From NCBI GenBank assembly GCA_017501805.1, contig JAFVWG010000087.1:1-6458 (forward strand): a stretch of 6,458 nucleotides of DNA. The letters are read 5' to 3'. Numbering within the stretch: the first letter of the stretch is position 1; each line of letters begins with the position of its first letter. The notes under the pieces are model-generated. The model saw nothing but the letters and a program-made list of their open reading frames with translations. It was not told where the DNA came from and searched no databases. A program made the position numbers and the translations under genes. This DNA is from Oscillospiraceae bacterium. GTDB taxonomy: Bacteria; Bacillota; Clostridia; Oscillospirales; Oscillospiraceae. This document shows, one piece after another, positions 1-6,456 of the stretch.

Positions 1-321
1 CATGAGCGCTTCTGTGATGGTTTTTTCGAGTGCCGATTCCACGGCGGCGTGGTCGCCCTCTGCAAGCGCCGCCTCTCCTTCGATGCCGATGTCTGTGCTG
101 TAAGCGAGGCAGGCGTCGCGTTCGGTCATTACGACCTTGCGGCACCATTGCATATAGGCTTCTTTGCCGGTGGAGGCTGTCATCTTATGGGCACCATCAA
201 GCCTGAAATCGCCTTTTTCGTAGTCGAAGAATACGCTCGGTTTGTACGTTCGCGTTTCGCTCTGGGTGGGCGTTGTTATCTCCGGCACGTCAAAGACAGG
301 GAATAGGTTTTTTTCTGCCAT
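1..321 (-). CDS. xkdS: DUF2634 baseplate wedge protein (XkdS-like), 5' part
   Basis: The reading frame is open from the ATG at 321 to the window edge, giving 107 residues with no stop; the 3' end is outside. The sequence begins MAEKNLFPVFDVPEI. It carries the DUF2634 pattern: VFFDYEKGDF at 30-39, GKEAYMQWCRKVVMTERDA at 52-70 and LAYSTDIGIEGE at 72-83, ending in a helical ALEKTITEALM at the edge. Members are about 130-150 residues, so most of the protein is present. The family is regarded as similar to T4 gp25, the small wedge protein that helps start the sheath. In PBSX-like modules it is followed by the baseplate J-type protein (XkdT), which should lie just beyond the left edge. The start is set by the AGGAGG site and an 11-base gap after the spike gene. 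The family call is confident. Confidence 0.88.
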   Translation of the reverse strand, partial: MAEKNLFPVFDVPEITTPTQSETRTYKPSVFFDYEKGDFRLDGAHKMTASTGKEAYMQWCRKVVMTERDACLAYSTDIGIEGEAALAEGDHAAVESALEKTITEALM

Positions 322-328
322 GATTTCG

Positions 329-334
329 CCTCCT
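329..334 (-). promoter_or_regulatory. Ribosome binding site of the DUF2634 wedge gene
   Basis: The minus strand reads AGGAGG seven bases before the ATG at 321, overlapping the TAG stop of the spike gene (333-335). It supports the ATG at 321 as the start of a gene that runs out of the window. Confidence 0.85.
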
Positions 335-767
335 ATCCGATGTCAGTCGCCGGTCGGACTCTTCCTACGACGATGGCGTCGTGCTGGACCCACGCTACCA
401 GGACGCGGTCTCCCGGCTTTAACCAGCGGAGCTTTTCGGGGATCAGGACTGTGTGTCCGTGTGTGCCGTCGGTTTCGTGCTCATGGGAGCCGTCGCCGCC
501 GTCGTGTCCTCCGTGGGATCCGTTGTTGCCGTGAGTATGTGCGCCGTTCTGGGTTGTCGTGGTGAGCTTCGCCCCGGTCTCGCCGAGGGTCAGGTCTTCC
601 AGTACGAGGTAGTCCGATTTCGGGATCGGTATCGGGTATGTGTTGGTGAGGAGGCTGTAGTCACTTTTGATTTCGCCGAAGTCAAGCACGAGGGAGCTGT
701 GCGCCTCTCGTTCTCCTTGCATTCGGTTGTGGAGCACTCTTGCGAGTTTGCTCATTCCTTCGTCCAT
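333..767 (-). CDS. xkdR: DUF2577 baseplate spike protein (XkdR-like)
   Basis: The protein has 144 residues, close to the family's usual length. Members lie between the hub and the DUF2634 wedge gene in PBSX-like tails and are thought to be the small spike attached to the hub, built on an OB-like beta barrel like the base of T4 gp5. Visible parts are an N-terminal helix (SKLARVLHNRM), beta-type strands around 25-70 (SLVLDFGEIKSDYSLL, YPIPIPKSDYLVLEDL), and a C-terminal part (LRWLKPGDRVLVAWVQHDAIVVGRV) that is the most family-typical stretch. Between them, residues 75-106 form a Gly/His-rich insert with eight histidines. No enzyme motif is present. The first codon is chosen by the ribosome binding site. 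The family call is firm; the role as the piercing spike is inferred from position and family. Confidence 0.87.
   Translation of the reverse strand: MDEGMSKLARVLHNRMQGEREAHSSLVLDFGEIKSDYSLLTNTYPIPIPKSDYLVLEDLTLGETGAKLTTTTQNGAHTHGNNGSHGGHDGGDGSHEHETDGTHGHTVLIPEKLRWLKPGDRVLVAWVQHDAIVVGRVRPATDIG
453..539 (-). other. Histidine-rich HxH insert in the spike protein
   Basis: The bases encode spike residues 77-105. Histidines are at 77, 79, 85, 88, 95, 97, 103 and 105, giving three HxH pairs (HTH, HEH, HGH) and one HxxH pair, set among Gly, Asp, Asn and Ser. In P2 gpV and phi92 gp138 an HxH motif at the spike apex binds an iron ion across the trimer. A similar metal role here is inference only. Confidence 0.6.
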
Positions 768-771
768 GTCC

Positions 772-782
772 TAACCTCCTAA
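772..782 (-). promoter_or_regulatory. Ribosome binding site of the spike gene
   Basis: The minus strand reads TTAGGAGGTTA, with AGGAGG seven bases before the ATG at 767. It overlaps the TAG stop of the hub gene (779-781). This spacing favours the ATG at 767 over the in-frame ATG four codons later at 755. Confidence 0.85.
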
Positions 783-2050
783 CTGAACGAGCCAGCATCT
801 ACCCAGCCGTACACATTGCTGTTGCCGCCGACGTTGTTGTAAGCGCCGCCGATGAGGTGGTATGGGTGCTTGGCTCCTTTTGCCATGACGGTAATTTTAG
901 CCTTACCGCCGGTTCTGGTTCCGCCGCGTGGACTTGCGTCTTGCGACGTGTAGTAGTGGTTTCCTCCCTTGAAGGTGACAATGTCGCCGACCTTGTAGTC
1001 CTTCTGCTGGGTTGTGGATTGTACGGCGCCGTTGCCGTTGATGGCGTCGGCGTTGTATTTCACCAGTCCCATGCTCATGGACTTGCTGGTGGCGTTGTGC
1101 TGGACGGAAACGACCAGCGCGTACCCGGTGAAAACGCGAGAGGTTACCTTCACCTTGTCTCCTCTTCGGAGCCAGGGAATGTCAGGCGCCTTGAAGTTCA
1201 TCGTCTCCTCCGGTTCGCCCTCTTCTTTGAGGATCTCTTTGGCTGCAGCTGTGGCGGTCGCCAGGGAGTCGTCATCGTCGCGGACGTAGATTTTCTGGCG
1301 TTTGCCGTACTCCGTCTTTCCGTTTACGATGGCTTCTACAGCCTGGCGGCCGTCGTCATCTTCTGAAGCTACGACTTTTACGACCGTTACCATATCCCCG
1401 GTGCTGATCTTGTACTTGGTCATTTCGAGGTTTTTTTCTTCCTCGAAGCAGTAAATCGTTGTATTACTGCCTTTCGGAACGACCGAGACCTTGCCTTTGT
1501 TGGCGCGGATGATGCAGTCTGCTCCTCCGTGCTTATGGGCGGTCGCCAGAAGCTCCAGGGCGATGTCTGATAGGTATTCGTTCTTGAAGGTGGTCTTCGC
1601 GTGTGCAATGTCCGGACCTTCGTATTTCTCCACCGGGATTCCCCAGTCGTTGAAGATGCCCATCAGGGCGGTTTTGGTGCCTACGCCTGCGCTGATGTAT
1701 CGGTTGTCTTGCGATCCCTGCAGGTCGAATAGTTCGTCATAGCCGAGAAGGTCGAGGCCGTCTGTGGTTGCTGAACGCTGCGGCGTCCAGTCCGTGATTT
1801 TGCCTCTGGCTACTTCGTCGGATTTGCCGCCGTATTCGGCTTTTACGATGATGTAGCAGTTCGGCTTTGCCAGGCTCGACATTCTGCTGCCTTTGTGGAT
1901 AACGTTGGCCAGGTTGAGGGAGACACGCTGTGCGAGTTCTCCCTCGTTTTCTTCCCAGCCTACGTCTGTTGACGCTCCGGTGATGTCCAGCTGTTCGCCG
2001 TTCTCGCGGAGCAGGTATGTCTTGTATGCGATTTTGGAAACGTCAATCAT
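779..2050 (-). CDS. xkdQ: Baseplate hub protein (XkdQ-like) with a C-terminal SH3-like module
   Basis: The protein has 423 residues. Residues 1-335 are the XkdQ-type hub, related to the T4 gp27 / late control protein D group that closes the tail tube and carries the spike. Visible parts are an N-terminal beta-rich region (LDITGASTDVGWEENEGELA, then GKITDWTPQRS), a central DELFDLQ / NRYISAGVGTKTALMGIFNDWG stretch, and IPWLRRGDKVKV followed by GYALVVSVQHNATSKSMSMGL, the pattern found at the end of this domain. Acidic runs lie at 230-233 and 258-261. A short linker (336-350, GNGAVQSTTQQ) leads to a separate module at 352-422. I see no catalytic residues typical of an amidase or NlpC/P60 peptidase, although XkdQ homologues are sometimes annotated as hydrolases. 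The gene sits between the LysM protein and spike genes, as in PBSX. The hub call is firm; the C-terminal module is discussed separately. Confidence 0.88.
   Translation of the reverse strand: MIDVSKIAYKTYLLRENGEQLDITGASTDVGWEENEGELAQRVSLNLANVIHKGSRMSSLAKPNCYIIVKAEYGGKSDEVARGKITDWTPQRSATTDGLDLLGYDELFDLQGSQDNRYISAGVGTKTALMGIFNDWGIPVEKYEGPDIAHAKTTFKNEYLSDIALELLATAHKHGGADCIIRANKGKVSVVPKGSNTTIYCFEEEKNLEMTKYKISTGDMVTVVKVVASEDDDGRQAVEAIVNGKTEYGKRQKIYVRDDDDSLATATAAAKEILKEEGEPEETMNFKAPDIPWLRRGDKVKVTSRVFTGYALVVSVQHNATSKSMSMGLVKYNADAINGNGAVQSTTQQKDYKVGDIVTFKGGNHYYTSQDASPRGGTRTGGKAKITVMAKGAKHPYHLIGGAYNNVGGNSNVYGWVDAGSFS
782..997 (-). other. C-terminal SH3-like, probable wall-binding module of the hub protein
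   Basis: This part encodes residues 352-422 of the hub protein. It has the pattern YKVGDIVTFKGGNHYYTS, GGKAKITVMAKGAKHPYHLI and SNVYGWVDAGSF. The same roughly 70-residue pattern occurs at the ends of clostridial and phage amidases and other wall hydrolases, where it is taken to bind the cell wall. Its boundary is clear because the Gln/Thr/Asn-rich linker precedes it and it runs to the stop codon. The resemblance comes from recall of the family pattern and was not searched. Confidence 0.65.
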
Positions 2051-2058
2051 CGGCGCTG

Positions 2059-2067
2059 CACCTCCTT
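2059..2067 (-). promoter_or_regulatory. Ribosome binding site of the hub gene
   Basis: The minus strand reads AAGGAGGTG, a near-perfect match to the 16S anti-Shine-Dalgarno sequence, with the GGAGG core about ten bases before the ATG at 2050. It overlaps the stop codon of the LysM protein gene (TAA at 2066-2068). Confidence 0.85.
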
Positions 2068-2752
2068 AATAAGGCAGGATGAGGACTTGCCCTGGCCTGA
2101 TGAGGTTCGGGTTGGATCCTATCGTCTTTTTGTTCAGCGCGTAGATTTCGGTGTACTTGGCACCGCTTCCGAGTTTCGCTTTGGCGATGTTCCATAAGCA
2201 GTCGCCCTTCTTGACCGTGTACGTCTTCGTCTGCTCCGATTTTGTCGGGGTGTTGGTAGAATTAGTCGACGGTCTCGATCCGCTTGCTACGTTCGAATTC
2301 TGGGCGCTCTGGGTGGTCTTTGCTTCCGTGATGGTATAAACCGTCGCCGCTTTCGCCTCGATGAATTCTATCGTGTAGTCGTAATTGCCCACGCCGCCTG
2401 TTGGCTCGTAGGTGAAGGACTTCAGATAAACGTTGGCGTATATCGGGGTCTCGGTAAGCATCAGAACCAGTTCCGTGCGGTTCGTTCTCCACTTCTCGAT
2501 GGTGGATATCATTTCCTTCGGGGAATGGTAGAGTGCCGTCTTTACAAACGGCATCTGACGCATCGCCGGTCCGGGGAATGTTCCACTCCAGGAGAATGTG
2601 CGGAGCTTCTGGCCACTCGGTATTTTAACTTCGCCGATGTTGATGAATTTGTAGGTGATGAAGTCGCTGTCTGCCTTCGCTTTCACCTTTTCCGGGAGGA
2701 GGCACCATGAAAGTCTCCAGCCGGTGTCTTTTTCGGTTAGGTATAAATCCAT
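2066..2752 (-). CDS. xkdP: LysM domain baseplate/tail protein (XkdP-like)
   Basis: The protein has 228 residues. Residues 1-138 form a compact N-terminal domain rich in beta-type sequence (RTFSWSGTFPGP, YANVYLKSFTYEPTGG, YDYTIEFIEA), typical of XkdP-family proteins encoded right after the tape measure. Residues 141-175 are a Ser/Thr/Asn/Gln-rich linker. Residues 176-227 are a LysM domain: TYTVKKGDCLWNIAKAKLG at the front, IYALNKKTI in the middle, and NLIRPGQVLILPY at the end. LysM modules bind N-acetylglucosamine-containing glycans such as peptidoglycan, but in contractile tails the LysM protein is also a structural baseplate part comparable to T4 gp53. Its job here is probably to join tube, hub and wedges, perhaps with some wall contact. 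There is no signal peptide. The start is fixed by the ribosome binding site, and the stop lies 15 bases before the hub gene. The family assignment is strong; the wall-binding role is not shown. Confidence 0.9.
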   Translation of the reverse strand: MDLYLTEKDTGWRLSWCLLPEKVKAKADSDFITYKFINIGEVKIPSGQKLRTFSWSGTFPGPAMRQMPFVKTALYHSPKEMISTIEKWRTNRTELVLMLTETPIYANVYLKSFTYEPTGGVGNYDYTIEFIEAKAATVYTITEAKTTQSAQNSNVASGSRPSTNSTNTPTKSEQTKTYTVKKGDCLWNIAKAKLGSGAKYTEIYALNKKTIGSNPNLIRPGQVLILPY

Positions 2753-2755
2753 GCG

Positions 2756-5700
2756 TTACGCTCCTCCCTTCACAGGCATATTTGCAAAGACGCGAGCGAG
2801 GCGGTCTGCCAGCTCATCGCCGATGTCGTCCACCATTTCGCGGATGTGTGCCTTGATGACTGCGATTAGGTTCTCGCCATCAAAGCCTGCGTCTTTGGCT
2901 TCGATTACAAATTGCGGGTTGACCTCTACCTTGATTTCGACGTTGTTTCCTCCGCCGGATCCGCTGAAGGTTGAGACCGGAATTTCTTCGGGGATATCTC
3001 CCACGATTCCGCCTTCTGCGTAAGGTCTGACGCCGAGCTGCTGTCCGGCTCTCATCCAGAGGTCGAGGCCTCTTGCACTCTTGCTGGGTGAAAGAGGGAT
3101 AATTGCTTCGGGTCCGTCCTCCGCTACTACGCCCACGTGCGGGGAGTGCATAATGCCGCCCCATGCGTGCTTGCCTTTCGCGTCGTTATAACCGGCTCCG
3201 AAGAAGCCAGCCACTTTGTCCCAGACGTCGCCGAACCAGGCACCGATGTCGCTGAACCATCCGCTGATGGCTCCCCAGATGTTCGATGCCAGCGTCGGTA
3301 TTGCCTCTGTGAAGAATTTCTTCACGGCCTCCCAGATGCTTGAGAAGAAGCCAGGGATTGTCTCTGTGAAAAACGGCACGATATTGTTGTTCCAGAGGTT
3401 GCTCGCCCATGTGGGTAGCGTCTCCGTGAAGAATGTCGATATCGAGTTCCAGAGCGTCGAGAAAAATGACGGGATGCTCTCCGTAAAGAAGGGCACAATA
3501 TGGTTATTCCACGTATCCGATGCCCACGTCGGCAGGGTGTCCGTGAAAAATGTTGATATTGAGCTCCACAGGTCGCTGAAGAAGTTCGGAATGTCTTCGG
3601 TGAAGAATGGAACGATAGAATTGTTCCAAACGTCCGACGCCCAGGTTGGAAGGGTATCGGTGAAGAAGGTTCCTATTGCTTCAAAAATTCCGCCGAAGAA
3701 TTCGGGGATGGTCTCTGTGAAGAACGGGACGATGTGGTTGTTCCATACGTCGCTTGCCCATGTCGGGAGCGTGTCTGTGAAGAACGTACTGATTCCGTCC
3801 CATAAGTCTCCGAAGAAGCCGGGGATTGATTCGGTGAAGAAGATCTCGATCTTACCGCAGGCGTAACCTACGGCGTATGGCACGTCTTCCGTGAAGAAGG
3901 CGCCGATTCCTTCCCACATTTCGTCCCATTTCTCCGGGATGGTCTCTGTGAAGAAGGTCGAGACCTTCTCCTTCAGGCCGCCCCACCAGGTCGGGATTGT
4001 GGTCGTGAAAAAGTTCGAGATTGATCCCCAGAAGCTGTTCCAGCCTTTCGGGATGGTTTGCGTGAAGAATTTACCCAGGTCTTCCTTGAAGAATTTCTTG
4101 GTGCCTTCCCACGCGTTGGAAAGCCAGCCACCTTCGTCCGAACCGTCGGAGAGTGCTTTTCCGGCTTTGTCGCCGGTGAAAAGCGAAATAATTCCGCCGA
4201 TGCCCGCGCCGATGAGCGCTCCGGGTCCTGCGCCGACGCCTCCGAAGAGTGCGCCAATGCCTGCACCGATACCTGCACCTGCGCCGACCATGCCGGTCTT
4301 GGTTCCTGCCTTCCAGTATTCGTCTTTGGCCGCCTTCTTGTCTCCTTCTTTGCTCTTGCCTATGCCCTGGAATAGGTCAATAGCGGCCGAGCCGAGACCG
4401 AGGATGCCTCCGATGATGCCGCTGATTGAAGCACCGCCTACTGCGGCTGCTCCTGCAGCTGTTGTCGCTCCGCTTCCGAGCGTTCCTGCAAAACTGCCCA
4501 GCGTTCCGCCCAGTCCTCCTTGAACGGCGAGAAGGGTTCCGTCTGCGCCGATAACGGAAGAAGTCGAGCCGAGGGTTAGTAGTTTACTCAACCAGCTACC
4601 CGCAGCTGTCAGGCCTGTTGCGGTTCCGCCTGCGGTTGCAGTTCCTCCGCCGAGGAGACCTGCGATCTTGGCGCCGCCGCTGCCGAGAAGTCCTGCGATT
4701 GTCTTGCCGCCTCCGAGCATCAGTCCGGTGCCTGCGGCTCCTCCTGCAAGCGAAGGCAGAAGGTTCTTGAAGAATGAGCCTCCTCCGCCGTTGCCGGTTA
4801 GGTTGTTAACCTGGGCGCCGTAAACATTGACCACGCTGCCGTTGACGGTTGTGGTTGTGCTTGTTACCGTCATTGCGCCGAGGGATCCGGTGTCAGCTGC
4901 GGAGGATCCGCCGCTGTCCTTTCTGAAGAGGGAGATCAGGTCGTTGAGCTTTCCGGCGATTCCGGTGATAAGGTTGAAACCTACCACGGCGCCGATGCCG
5001 ATCACGACTTCCTTGTTATTGTCTGCCCATTCCTTCAGGGCCTCGGTGATTTTCTCGGTATCAAAGCCTTTCTTGAAGCCTTCGATGAATGCACCGCCTA
5101 CGCTGGTTCCGTCCTGGAGCGTTTTGTCCAGGTCGATGCCGAGCAGGGCGAGCAGTCCGACTGTAAGTCCGGAGCCGATGGCTTCGCCGACTCCGTTCAT
5201 TTTCTCCGCAAACCACGCTTTGCCGGTGCTGTCCCACCATTCGCTGAATGGTTCCGCGATGATCTTATTCCATGCGATTTTGACCTTGCCGAAGAAGTCG
5301 GCCTTTTTGAAGTCGTCGCTGTTTAAGACCTCGCTCACGCGCTTTCCGAAGTTATCCACCCATTCGATGGCGCTGTCGATCCAGTCTTCGAGTGAAGGCA
5401 TGAATTCTTCCAGCCATGCTCCGGCTGCTTCTGCGCCGCCTTCTACGAGTTTCGAGATGGCGGGCATCTTGTTGTTCAGCATTTTGAAGAGGTTCGTTAC
5501 CCCTGGGGATAACTTGTCGCCTATCATTTCGCTGATGTCTCCGAAGGAGTTTTTCATCCTGGTGAGCTGTCCGGTCGGCGTGTTGCTCATGGCTTCCGCC
5601 ATTCCTTCCCAGTTCGCCTGGATGATGCTCTCGATTACGGCTACCTTCTCCATGTCGGTGCCGGTTTCGAGGATCTTCTTCTGGGCGTCTGTTACCTCGA

Positions 5701-6409
5701 AGCCTTTCTTCGTCATTGCGTCGTAGGCTCCGGTGGTCATTTTTGCGAGGTTGGTGGTGTAGTCGATGATTTCCTCCGTGGAAAGTTCTACGCCTCCGGA
5801 CATACCGGCCGCGTAGTCGATTACGGTATCCATCATTCGGGTGATGGCCTCGGTGTCCTCGAAGTAGGTCGCAAGTTCGGCGGCTGCGCCGGTCATTGCG
5901 TCGTCCGAGTACATTGTGGTTTGCTGGATTTGCGAGGCTTTATCCAGGATCTTCTGGATTCCGCTTTCGTCAATTCCCATATTTTTCGCTGACACTTGCA
6001 GCTGGGTCAGCATTCGGGAGGATTCGGCGGACGCCTCTAATGCGTTCTTGATCGATAAACCTGCGAGGACTGTCGATACGGCTGTTGAAATGCCGAGCAT
6101 ATCGCCCAGGACTGAAATCATCTTTTTGACGGGCGCCGTGACTTTATCGACGACGCTCATCGTGAAGTTCCAGGCCCTTCCGGCGACGCTCCTGACGGTG
6201 GTTCCGACCTTGCTTACGACGCTGGTCACTTTGTCGACCGCCTCAATGGCGACCTGCCACTTCGTCTTGTTCATCTGATCGAGCCGCTTCTTGGTCTTCT
6301 CATTCTGTTTGTCGAATTTGTTCATCTTCTCCGTCGCCTTGCTGACGCCGGGGTCGGTGTTGTCTTCGACGTGAATGGGTATTTCGATTCGGAATGCTTC
6401 AGCTGCCAT
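2756..6409 (-). CDS. xkdO: Phage tail tape measure protein (XkdO-like, contractile tail)
   Basis: This 1217-residue protein is the largest gene in the window and sits just before the baseplate genes, where a tape measure belongs. It is expected to fill the tail tube during assembly, set tail length, and leave with the DNA at infection. Residues 22-50 are a charged coiled-coil-like stretch (MNKFDKQNEKTKKRLDQMN). Two related segments follow, at 51-79 and 80-107, both carrying VDKVT. Residues about 110-320 form a helical core of the TP901/XkdO type. Hydrophobic segments lie near 410-425 and 467-488. Residues 541-748 are Gly/Ala-rich and hydrophobic. Residues 781-1050 hold fourteen FFTxx(I/L/V)P repeats. 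Residues 1082-1139 carry a block common in Firmicute tape measures (GGIMHSP, EDGPEAIIPLS, AEGGIVG). The C-terminus (1155-1217) is a charged helical region. At the usual rule of about 1.5 angstroms per residue, the full length would span roughly 180 nm; processing could shorten this. I see no peptidase or muramidase domain. The function is confident; the symbol rests on gene order and the terminal regions. Confidence 0.93.
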   Translation of the reverse strand: MAAEAFRIEIPIHVEDNTDPGVSKATEKMNKFDKQNEKTKKRLDQMNKTKWQVAIEAVDKVTSVVSKVGTTVRSVAGRAWNFTMSVVDKVTAPVKKMISVLGDMLGISTAVSTVLAGLSIKNALEASAESSRMLTQLQVSAKNMGIDESGIQKILDKASQIQQTTMYSDDAMTGAAAELATYFEDTEAITRMMDTVIDYAAGMSGGVELSTEEIIDYTTNLAKMTTGAYDAMTKKGFEVTDAQKKILETGTDMEKVAVIESIIQANWEGMAEAMSNTPTGQLTRMKNSFGDISEMIGDKLSPGVTNLFKMLNNKMPAISKLVEGGAEAAGAWLEEFMPSLEDWIDSAIEWVDNFGKRVSEVLNSDDFKKADFFGKVKIAWNKIIAEPFSEWWDSTGKAWFAEKMNGVGEAIGSGLTVGLLALLGIDLDKTLQDGTSVGGAFIEGFKKGFDTEKITEALKEWADNNKEVVIGIGAVVGFNLITGIAGKLNDLISLFRKDSGGSSAADTGSLGAMTVTSTTTTVNGSVVNVYGAQVNNLTGNGGGGSFFKNLLPSLAGGAAGTGLMLGGGKTIAGLLGSGGAKIAGLLGGGTATAGGTATGLTAAGSWLSKLLTLGSTSSVIGADGTLLAVQGGLGGTLGSFAGTLGSGATTAAGAAAVGGASISGIIGGILGLGSAAIDLFQGIGKSKEGDKKAAKDEYWKAGTKTGMVGAGAGIGAGIGALFGGVGAGPGALIGAGIGGIISLFTGDKAGKALSDGSDEGGWLSNAWEGTKKFFKEDLGKFFTQTIPKGWNSFWGSISNFFTTTIPTWWGGLKEKVSTFFTETIPEKWDEMWEGIGAFFTEDVPYAVGYACGKIEIFFTESIPGFFGDLWDGISTFFTDTLPTWASDVWNNHIVPFFTETIPEFFGGIFEAIGTFFTDTLPTWASDVWNNSIVPFFTEDIPNFFSDLWSSISTFFTDTLPTWASDTWNNHIVPFFTESIPSFFSTLWNSISTFFTETLPTWASNLWNNNIVPFFTETIPGFFSSIWEAVKKFFTEAIPTLASNIWGAISGWFSDIGAWFGDVWDKVAGFFGAGYNDAKGKHAWGGIMHSPHVGVVAEDGPEAIIPLSPSKSARGLDLWMRAGQQLGVRPYAEGGIVGDIPEEIPVSTFSGSGGGNNVEIKVEVNPQFVIEAKDAGFDGENLIAVIKAHIREMVDDIGDELADRLARVFANMPVKGGA
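2761..2768 (-). promoter_or_regulatory. Ribosome binding site of the LysM tail protein gene
   Basis: The minus strand reads GGGAGGAG eight bases before the ATG at 2752. The site lies within the final codons of the tape measure gene, whose TAA is only three bases from this start. This supports the chosen ATG and coupled translation. Confidence 0.85.
3260..4069 (-). repeat. Fourteen-copy FFTxx(I/L/V)P protein repeat in the tape measure gene
   Basis: These bases encode tape measure residues 781-1050. A seven-residue motif, FFT followed by two polar residues and then I/L/V-P, starts at 781, 800, 819, 838, 857, 876, 896, 915, 935, 954, 974, 993, 1013 and 1032. The spacing is 19 residues at first and then alternates 19 and 20. 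From 857 to 1012 (bases 3374-3841) the units pair into four 39-residue (117-bp) copies. In each, the first half has FF three residues after the motif's proline region and the second half reads TLPTWAS followed by WNN and IVP. A fifth, degenerate pair follows. The copies differ at many synonymous positions, so the repeat is better preserved in protein than in DNA. Confidence 0.95.
4166..4789 (-). other. Glycine-rich hydrophobic segment of the tape measure (possible membrane region)
   Basis: These bases encode residues 541-748. The segment is mostly Gly, Ala, Leu, Ile, Ser and Thr, with few charges except at about 684-700 (KSKEGDKKAAKDEYWK). Residues 706-745 have glycines spaced one to four apart (for example GAGIGAGIGALFGG and GALIGAGIGG), which resembles a glycine zipper. 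In tape measures such segments are the candidate parts that enter the host membrane during DNA delivery. The composition is directly visible; membrane insertion is inference. Confidence 0.6.
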
Positions 6410-6456
6410 TACGATTCCTCCTCTCCATGAAGCTTGTTATTTTCCGCTTCCACCTG
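6409..6456 (-). CDS. 3' end of upstream tail gene (partial), possibly a tail assembly chaperone
   Basis: Only the last 15 codons and a TAA stop are in the window. They read as a hydrophilic, acidic tail (QVEAENNKLHGEEES). The TAA overlaps the tape measure start as TAATG, an arrangement that usually gives translational coupling. In PBSX-like modules the gene before the tape measure is the XkdN-type tail assembly chaperone or its frameshifted extension, so that is the positional guess; nothing in 15 residues can confirm it. The two other minus-strand frames are also open at the edge: one ends at a TAA at 6437-6439, and the other runs a few codons into the tape measure gene. The choice of frame therefore rests on the stop/start overlap and the charged composition. 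Confidence 0.45.
   Translation of the reverse strand, partial: QVEAENNKLHGEEES
6415..6426 (-). promoter_or_regulatory. Ribosome binding site of the tape measure gene
   Basis: On the minus strand this reads GGAGAGGAGGAA, with the AGGAGG core about six to eight bases before the ATG at 6409. It fixes that ATG as the start. It lies inside the last codons of the upstream gene, consistent with coupled translation. Confidence 0.85.

Noticed and set aside
49..565. Short plus-strand frames at 49-306, 242-565 and 340-534
   Set aside because: They overlap each other and lie opposite the DUF2634 and DUF2577 genes, both of which show family patterns. The Arg/Cys-rich products look like noise.
333..755. 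Alternative start of the spike gene at the ATG at 755
   Set aside because: The AGGAGG core is seven bases from the ATG at 767 and about nineteen from the one at 755, so the upstream start is better placed.
740..1366. A 208-codon plus-strand frame rich in Val and Leu
   Set aside because: It is antisense to the hub gene, which has clear family features and a strong ribosome binding site; the hydrophobic product follows from the opposite strand's codon use.
3374..3841. A regular 117-bp periodicity that could suggest a CRISPR-like or tandem noncoding repeat
   Set aside because: The period is an exact multiple of three, stays in frame in the tape measure, and is better conserved in protein than in DNA. 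There are no identical direct repeats with unique spacers.
3216..4523. Two long plus-strand frames (3216-3866 and 3891-4523) with repeated SVKN-type motifs and Pro/Ala-rich sequence
   Set aside because: The regular motifs are the antisense reading of the FFTxxIP repeats and of the Gly/Ala-rich segment of the tape measure.
4827..5726. A 299-codon open frame on the plus strand
   Set aside because: It lies wholly opposite the tape measure gene, its Ser/Pro/Ile-rich product resembles no protein family I know, and every supported gene here is on the minus strand. It is a shadow of codon bias.
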